A stretch of DNA of 64,000 bases from Gemmatimonadota bacterium (GTDB taxonomy: Bacteria > Gemmatimonadota > Gemmatimonadetes > Palauibacterales > KS3-K002), in contig CP070815.1 in NCBI GenBank assembly GCA_020344215.1, positions 2,111,581 to 2,175,580 on the forward strand, read 5' to 3'. The position numbers and the translations under genes were made by a program. Position 1 is the stretch's first letter, and every line of letters begins with the position of its first letter. Of the stretch, positions 59,486 to 64,000 are shown piece by piece. The notes below the pieces were generated by a model. That model was not told the DNA's origin. It saw only the letters and a list, made by a program, of their open reading frames with translations, and searched no databases.

Positions 59486-60934
59486 ATGACCATGATCAAG
59501 CGGATACGAGAGCTGGAGGCCATGAGCCGGAGGCTCGAGCCCGGCAGGGAAGCGCGCGGGCCTGTGCGTGACGCGGTGATGGGGTATGCCGAGCGTTTCC
59601 TCGATCGATTGCCCGAGCTCAAGGCGTACGAGGCCGACAAGGAAGCGGCGAAGGAGCTGCGGAAGTCACCGATAGGCGAGCAGGGCACGGTCGTCAGCGA
59701 GTTGCTGGCGCTCTTCGATGAGGCGGTGGTTGTACCGGGGGTCAACCCTGCGGCGGGAAGGTTCCTCGCCTACATCCCCGGCGGCGGCATCTACTTCGCC
59801 TCGCTCGGTGACTACCTGGCCGCCGTCACGAACCGCTACGCCGGTGTCCGCTTCGCCGGTCCCGGCGCCGTAGAGATGGAGGATATATGCCTCGACTGGA
59901 TGGCCGAGCTGGTCGGCTATCCGGAGGGCTCGGGCGGTAACCTGGCCTCGGGCGGCAGCATAGCCAACCTGGTCGGGATCGTCACGGCGCGCGACGCGCA
60001 CGGGCTCGAAGCGCGCGACTTCGAGCGAGCGGTGGTCTATTTGTCGGAGCAGGCGCACCACTGCATCCACAAAGCGCTCGGTGTAGCCGGGCTGGGGGAG
60101 TGCTTCCAGCACTACATAGGTATGGACGAGCGCTACCGGATGATACCGGTGGAACTGGAGCGAGCGATCGCGGAGGATCGCGCCAAGGGGCTCATACCGT
60201 GGCTGGTCATCGCCTCGGCGGGTACGACCGACGTGGGTGCCATCGATCCACTGGCTGAGATCGGGCGTGTCGCGAAGGCGGAGGGTCTCTGGTACCACAT
60301 CGACGCCGCTTACGGCGGCTTCTTCGCCCTGGTCGACGAGTCCCGGCCGAAGCTCGCCGGCATGGAGCTCTCCGATTCGATCGTGCTCGATCCGCACAAG
60401 GGGCTGTTCCTGCCGTACGGCACCGGGGCCGTCCTCGTGAAGGACGTTCGGGCACTTCACCGCTCGCACTACTACCAGGCCGCCTACATGCAGGACATCG
60501 TGGCCGAGGAGTCACTCGCGGCCAGCTCACCGGCGGACCTTTCGCCCGAGCTCACCAAGCACTTCCGGGGGCTGCGGCTCTGGCTACCGCTCAAGCTGCA
60601 CGGCGTCGAGCCGTTCAGGGCCTGCTTGGAAGAGAAGCTGCTGCTGACCCGATACTTCTACGAGGAAGTGCAGGAGCTCGGGTTCGAGGTTGGGCCGGAG
60701 CCCGAGCTCTCGGTGGCCACCTATCGATGGGTTCCGGAAGGAAGAGACGCGAACGAGTTCAACCGGGCGCTGGTCGAGGAGATCCACCGGGACGGCAGGG
60801 TGTTCGTGTCATCCACGATGTTGGATGGCAAGTTCGTGCTCAGGCTGGCGGCTCTCACTTTCCGCACTCATCTGGACACGATCGATCTCTTGCTCGAGAT
60901 CCTTAAGGAGAAGGTAGACCGGCTGAACGGATAG
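59486..60934 (+). CDS. PLP-dependent group II decarboxylase
   Basis: A 482-residue pyridoxal-phosphate enzyme of the aromatic-L-amino-acid/glutamate decarboxylase family. The Schiff-base Lys is in LDPHKGLFLPYG (about 306-317). The PLP-ring His lies in SEQAHHCIHKA, and Asp in HIDAAYGG. The N-terminal 70 residues form the usual helical arm. Preferred start ATG 59486; a long open frame upstream is antisense to the TerB gene. Substrate cannot be assigned from sequence alone, and biogenic amine production is one possibility. Confidence 0.9.
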   Translation: MTMIKRIRELEAMSRRLEPGREARGPVRDAVMGYAERFLDRLPELKAYEADKEAAKELRKSPIGEQGTVVSELLALFDEAVVVPGVNPAAGRFLAYIPGGGIYFASLGDYLAAVTNRYAGVRFAGPGAVEMEDICLDWMAELVGYPEGSGGNLASGGSIANLVGIVTARDAHGLEARDFERAVVYLSEQAHHCIHKALGVAGLGECFQHYIGMDERYRMIPVELERAIAEDRAKGLIPWLVIASAGTTDVGAIDPLAEIGRVAKAEGLWYHIDAAYGGFFALVDESRPKLAGMELSDSIVLDPHKGLFLPYGTGAVLVKDVRALHRSHYYQAAYMQDIVAEESLAASSPADLSPELTKHFRGLRLWLPLKLHGVEPFRACLEEKLLLTRYFYEEVQELGFEVGPEPELSVATYRWVPEGRDANEFNRALVEEIHRDGRVFVSSTMLDGKFVLRLAALTFRTHLDTIDLLLEILKEKVDRLNG

Positions 60935-61021
60935 AGCGTCTCGTCGCGAGGTCTACCATCGCTGGAGGGCGCGCCTATTATACAGCCTGATTCGTAAAAC
61001 CATCGCACCAGTTGGATCGCC

Positions 61022-61405
61022 TCAACGGGTAGCGGAGGACCTCGTGCGAATACGAACCCAAGTTCTGCCCGAGGTCGCGCCGAGTGGGAAGACGGCGGGC
61101 ACCGTGCCACCCTCCAGCCGGCTGGCCCAGGCGCTCAGCCGCTCCGGGGCCGAGATGGGGATCACATCGAGCATCGCCAGCCCCGTCACATAGGTCAGGG
61201 TCAGCACGACGGTGCGCCGGCGCCTCGGCTCCGCTCCTGCAGTACCCCCGATCACCCCGACCGTGATCGGAATCATCGGGTAGATGCAGGGAGTCAGGCT
61301 GGTGAGCACGCCCGCGCCGAACAGGAGCACCAAGGCAACCAGCGGTCGGCTCCCCAGCGCATCGCTCAGCCCTTGGGCGACGGCGAGAGACGCCAATAGA
61401 TCCAT
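61022..61405 (-). pseudogene. Truncated CcdA/DsbD-type thiol:disulfide transporter
   Basis: The first 78 residues read as the start of a CcdA/DsbD membrane domain: a hydrophobic helix followed by GVLTSLTPCIYPMIPITVGVIGG with the conserved Cys-Pro region, then a second helix LTYVTGLAM. After that the homology ends (near 61175) and the frame continues in Arg/Ser-rich sequence to a stop. A functional protein needs six helices and a second cysteine, so this is a remnant. ATG 61405 is the likely original start. Confidence 0.65.
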
Positions 61406-61532
61406 GGGCACCGAGCAAGTCGGTATCCGCACCCCTCGTCTGTCATGGAATCCTCGTTCTGGTTGCGTGGTCGGCACCCGGCTAGATTGCGACCGCACGT
61501 TGTCTCCACATACCGGTAGTGAGGCCGAGCCT

Positions 61533-62393
61533 ATGGGTAACCTCAGCGGTAGAGGGAACAGCGACTCAGTGGGGCAAGTTCCAACTGAAGACTTCCTTCA
61601 CACGACACTCGGCAGCACCGCCCTGGAAGTACACCGGCTCGGCCTGTCGGCCAGCTACCGACCGGGCAAGAAGACCATCCACAGGGCCATCGACGAGGGT
61701 ATCAACTACTTCTTCGCCTACGGCTTCGACACGCAGATGACCCGTACGCTGCGGGACATCTTCAGGAACGAGCGCGAGCGTTTCGTCATCGCGACCGGAC
61801 CTTACAACCTGCTCTGGGGCCACACGAGCCTCCGCCGCACGCTGGAGAAGCGCCTGCGCCAGTTGCGCACCGACTACATCGATGTCTTCCTCTTCCTCGG
61901 CGTGGCGAAGCCGAAGCACTTGCCGGAGAATGTGAGGGAGGAACTGTATCGCCTACGTGAGGAGGGCAAGATCAAGTTCGTCGGCATGTCCTGCCACGAC
62001 CGTAAGTTCGCCGGCGAACTCGCGGCCGACGGTGCCCTCGACGTCTTTATGATCCGCTACAACGCCGCCCACCGCGGCGCGGAGCAGGACATCTTCCCCT
62101 ACCTAGAGCAGCACAACCCTGGTGTGGTCAGCTACACCGCCACGCGCTGGCGCTATCTGCTGAAGCGGCCACGCGACTGGCCCAAAGACGGCCGGATCCC
62201 CACCGCCGGCCTCTGCTATCGTTTCGTGCTCTCCAACCCCCACGTGCACGTCTGCATGACGGCCCCATCCAACCTGGAGCAGCTCGAGGAGAACCTCGCC
62301 GCCGTTCGCCGGGGCCCGCTCGACGAAGAGGAGATGCGGTTCATGCAGGAGTTCGGCAACGCCGTGCACCGTATGGGGAAGTGGTTCATGTAG
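61533..62393 (+). CDS. Aldo/keto reductase-like protein with altered catalytic tetrad
   Basis: A 286-residue TIM-barrel protein of the aldo/keto reductase superfamily: LGLSASYRPGKKTIHRAIDEGINYF-type opening, the helix with TLEKRLRQLRTDYIDVF, and the C-terminal NADP-site pattern (MTAPSNLEQLEENLAAV). The usual DTAxxYG segment is replaced by FFAYGFD, the K-x-G strand by IATGPY, and the usual His of the fifth strand by LFLG, so most of the Asp-Tyr-Lys-His tetrad is missing. It may be a non-reductase family member. GAGG precedes ATG 61533. Confidence 0.82.
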   Translation: MGNLSGRGNSDSVGQVPTEDFLHTTLGSTALEVHRLGLSASYRPGKKTIHRAIDEGINYFFAYGFDTQMTRTLRDIFRNERERFVIATGPYNLLWGHTSLRRTLEKRLRQLRTDYIDVFLFLGVAKPKHLPENVREELYRLREEGKIKFVGMSCHDRKFAGELAADGALDVFMIRYNAAHRGAEQDIFPYLEQHNPGVVSYTATRWRYLLKRPRDWPKDGRIPTAGLCYRFVLSNPHVHVCMTAPSNLEQLEENLAAVRRGPLDEEEMRFMQEFGNAVHRMGKWFM

Positions 62394-62515
62394 GCACGGT
62401 CGAGCTGAAGTCCGAGCGGTGTTTTCGGCCGTTGTGAGGTTCTCGTGCCGCTCCTACTATATCGCTCCGACAGCCAGACAGTCACCGAGACAACCCGGAC
62501 AAGAGCGATGGAGCA

Positions 62516-63895
62516 ATGCTACGAAAGGCACTGTGTCTGGTCGTGGCCCTCGCCGCCCCTGGCGCGGCGGCGGCACAGGATGCGCAGTACTGGACGTACC
62601 AGTTCGGCACTCGCGCCAATCTCCTGGGTGGAGCCGTCGTGGGTAGTGTTGTGGACGTCAGCGCGACTTACTACAACCCGGGCGCTTTAGCGCTGATCGA
62701 GGAGCCGGAGTTCATCGCGACGTCGAAGGTGTTCGAGCTGGCCCAAATCGCTCTAGAGCCCGATTTCGGGTCACAGATCGATCTCGACAACTTGAGGTTC
62801 GACCTGGCGCCCGGCTTTGTGGGCGGCCTCATCCCTTTCGGTTTCCTGGGGGATGACGTGGTCGGCTACTCGATCTTCACCCGCCACCAGTTCAAGGCGA
62901 ACCTCGACGCGACACGTGTGGGAACGCTGGACGAACTGCCGGAGGTGACGGAGGAGGGGGACTTCCTCGGCCTGGTTCAGCTGAGGCAGGACATGAGCGA
63001 GCTCTGGGTCGGAATCACCTGGTCGCGTCGGCTTGGCCGGCGAGCCGCCATCGGGGTCAGCACCTACGTGGCGAGCCGCAACCAGAAATACACGAATCGA
63101 GTGCTGTTCGAGTCGATGACTGCGGGCCTCGAGGGGGCTTTCAGCACGCAGGAGATCAACTGGAGTTACTGGGACTACCGCGTGCTGTTGAAGGCTGGGA
63201 TCGCTGCCGAGTGGCAGGGTCTCAGCTTGGGGTTCACTCTCACCACGCCGAGCCTGAGCGTGTTCAACAGCGGCAAAGCTCTGGTCAACTCCGCCCAGTC
63301 CGGGCTGGACACCGACGGTGACGGCACGGACAATCAGCTTTTCGCGGCGACCTTCCAGGAGGGTTTGAGCGCGAGCTTCAAGTCGCCGCTCTCGCTCGCA
63401 GTGGGCGCCAGCTACTCGCCGCGTGTCTCGACCAAGATTCACTTCTCCACCGAGTATTTCGGCAAGGTGGACGAGCGGACCGTGATGGATCTCGATGACT
63501 TCGAGATCCAGAGTAGCGGCGACACGGTGAGCGCCAACCTTAACCAGAAGCTGGATGACGTGCTCAATTTCGCGCTGGGCGTCGAGCACGAGTTCAGCCC
63601 GACCGTCGCAGGGTACGCGAGCTTCCGCACCGACTTCTCGGCCCGGCCTACCGAAGCCAGGGCGGATGCCGTCGTGGCGAGTTGGGACCTCTACTTTATC
63701 ACCGCGGGCAGCGCATTCAGGATCGGGACGGCGGACCTCACCCTGGGTGTCTCCTTCGGCTGGGGTGGTGAGACGATCCGACGGGGGCCGGCGAGCATCC
63801 CGACGGCATTCGAGCAGGGGCTGGTGATCGGAGCGCCGGGATCGCTCAAGGTGAAGTACCGGACGCTGCGTTTCATTCTTGCCTTCTCGATCTAG
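62516..63895 (+). CDS. FadL/OmpP1-like outer-membrane transport protein
   Basis: A 459-residue outer-membrane beta-barrel. A signal peptide (about 1-20, ending AAAAQ) is followed by an N-terminal plug-like segment with the FadL/TodX-typical NPGALAL motif (about 55-61). Alternating amphipathic strands run throughout and the protein ends with a C-terminal aromatic-hydrophobic strand (LRFILAFSI). Family members import hydrophobic compounds such as fatty acids or aromatics, which fits the many acyl-CoA genes in this window. An insertion with DTDGDGTDN resembles a calcium-binding loop. Confidence 0.85.
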   Translation: MLRKALCLVVALAAPGAAAAQDAQYWTYQFGTRANLLGGAVVGSVVDVSATYYNPGALALIEEPEFIATSKVFELAQIALEPDFGSQIDLDNLRFDLAPGFVGGLIPFGFLGDDVVGYSIFTRHQFKANLDATRVGTLDELPEVTEEGDFLGLVQLRQDMSELWVGITWSRRLGRRAAIGVSTYVASRNQKYTNRVLFESMTAGLEGAFSTQEINWSYWDYRVLLKAGIAAEWQGLSLGFTLTTPSLSVFNSGKALVNSAQSGLDTDGDGTDNQLFAATFQEGLSASFKSPLSLAVGASYSPRVSTKIHFSTEYFGKVDERTVMDLDDFEIQSSGDTVSANLNQKLDDVLNFALGVEHEFSPTVAGYASFRTDFSARPTEARADAVVASWDLYFITAGSAFRIGTADLTLGVSFGWGGETIRRGPASIPTAFEQGLVIGAPGSLKVKYRTLRFILAFSI

Positions 63896-63974
63896 CGACC
63901 CGGTGATTTCGGCTCCTGAGAAACTGGCCGCTCTACCAGGGGGCCACGGGAACCGCTATGTTAGGGCTCGGCTC

Positions 63975-64000
63975 GCCCGGGTGGCGGAATTGGCAGACGC
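63975..64000 (+). tRNA. tRNA-Leu, 5' end (truncated by window edge)
   Basis: GCCCGGGTGGCGGAATTGG followed by CAGACGC is the standard 5' acceptor stem and D-arm start of bacterial tRNA-Leu. The anticodon lies beyond the window, so the isoacceptor cannot be named. Confidence 0.88.

Noticed and set aside
1..64000. CRISPR array
   Set aside because: No regularly spaced direct repeats of 24-40 bases with unique spacers; the tandem arrays present have 7-, 8- or 22-base units without spacers.

Overview
This is 64 kb of a GC-rich, gene-dense bacterial chromosome. The envelope looks Gram-negative: there is a FadL/OmpP1-type outer-membrane protein, several lipobox lipoproteins and a Tat-exported amidase. 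Gene content (phoH / 7TM-HD / ybeY order, NfeD-FloA, PEGA-domain Ser/Thr kinase, DUF1446/AtuA carboxylase cluster, secreted creatininase and amidase) suggests a Gemmatimonadota-like lineage. That placement is an inference; no 16S gene lies in the window.

Layout. 0-6.7 kb: housekeeping (aspS 3' end, phoH, a PgpH-type 7TM-HD phosphodiesterase, ybeY, DUF502, mgtE). 6.9-16.4 kb: acyl-CoA metabolism, with a MeaB GTPase, a split B12 acyl-CoA mutase whose active-site residues look isobutyryl-CoA-type rather than methylmalonyl-type, galT, an acyl-CoA carboxylase beta subunit, a split AtuA system interleaved with small membrane proteins, and an enoyl-CoA hydratase. 16.4-24.1 kb (minus): a four-gene phospho-signalling operon (double FHA, secreted NHL/TPR protein, transmembrane Ser/Thr kinase with Ig-like and PEGA domains, FHA-GAF-HD-GYP). 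24.4-35.8 kb: recQ, mazG-like, zinc ribbon, acyl-CoA dehydrogenase, rng-rplU-rpmA, DinB, metallo-beta-lactamase lipoprotein, amidase, patatin.

36-42.5 kb holds the most unusual system: a SixA phosphohistidine phosphatase fused to a histidine kinase, then an ATP/ADP-translocase-like membrane protein fused to HEAT repeats and a cyclic-nucleotide-binding domain, a stand-alone receiver, a second soluble histidine kinase and a RibD_C-type reductase, with very short gaps or overlaps. 43-50 kb: a minus-strand hcrBAC-like 4-hydroxybenzoyl-CoA reductase with the diagnostic extra [4Fe-4S] loop, a Glu/Leu dehydrogenase family enzyme, a crotonase and a TetR regulator with a palindrome inside its own promoter. 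50-54 kb: nfeD-floA plus a third membrane gene, and an AlkA-like glycosylase. 54-61.5 kb is a looser accessory stretch with truncated genes (DUF1624, CcdA/DsbD), tiny proteins, a possible MITE and a candidate structured RNA. The window ends in a degenerate aldo/keto reductase, a FadL-like porin and the 5' end of a tRNA-Leu.

Two window-wide patterns stand out. Degenerate tandem repeats with an exact 7-base period occupy several intergenic regions (4.6, 8.0, 9.85, 32.8-32.9 kb), in one case covering both a stop and the next start codon. Several genes (galT, the kinase, the FHA gene, a small lipoprotein) have conserved N-terminal sequence that no canonical start codon reaches; for three of them a single-base loss in a G or C run would explain it.
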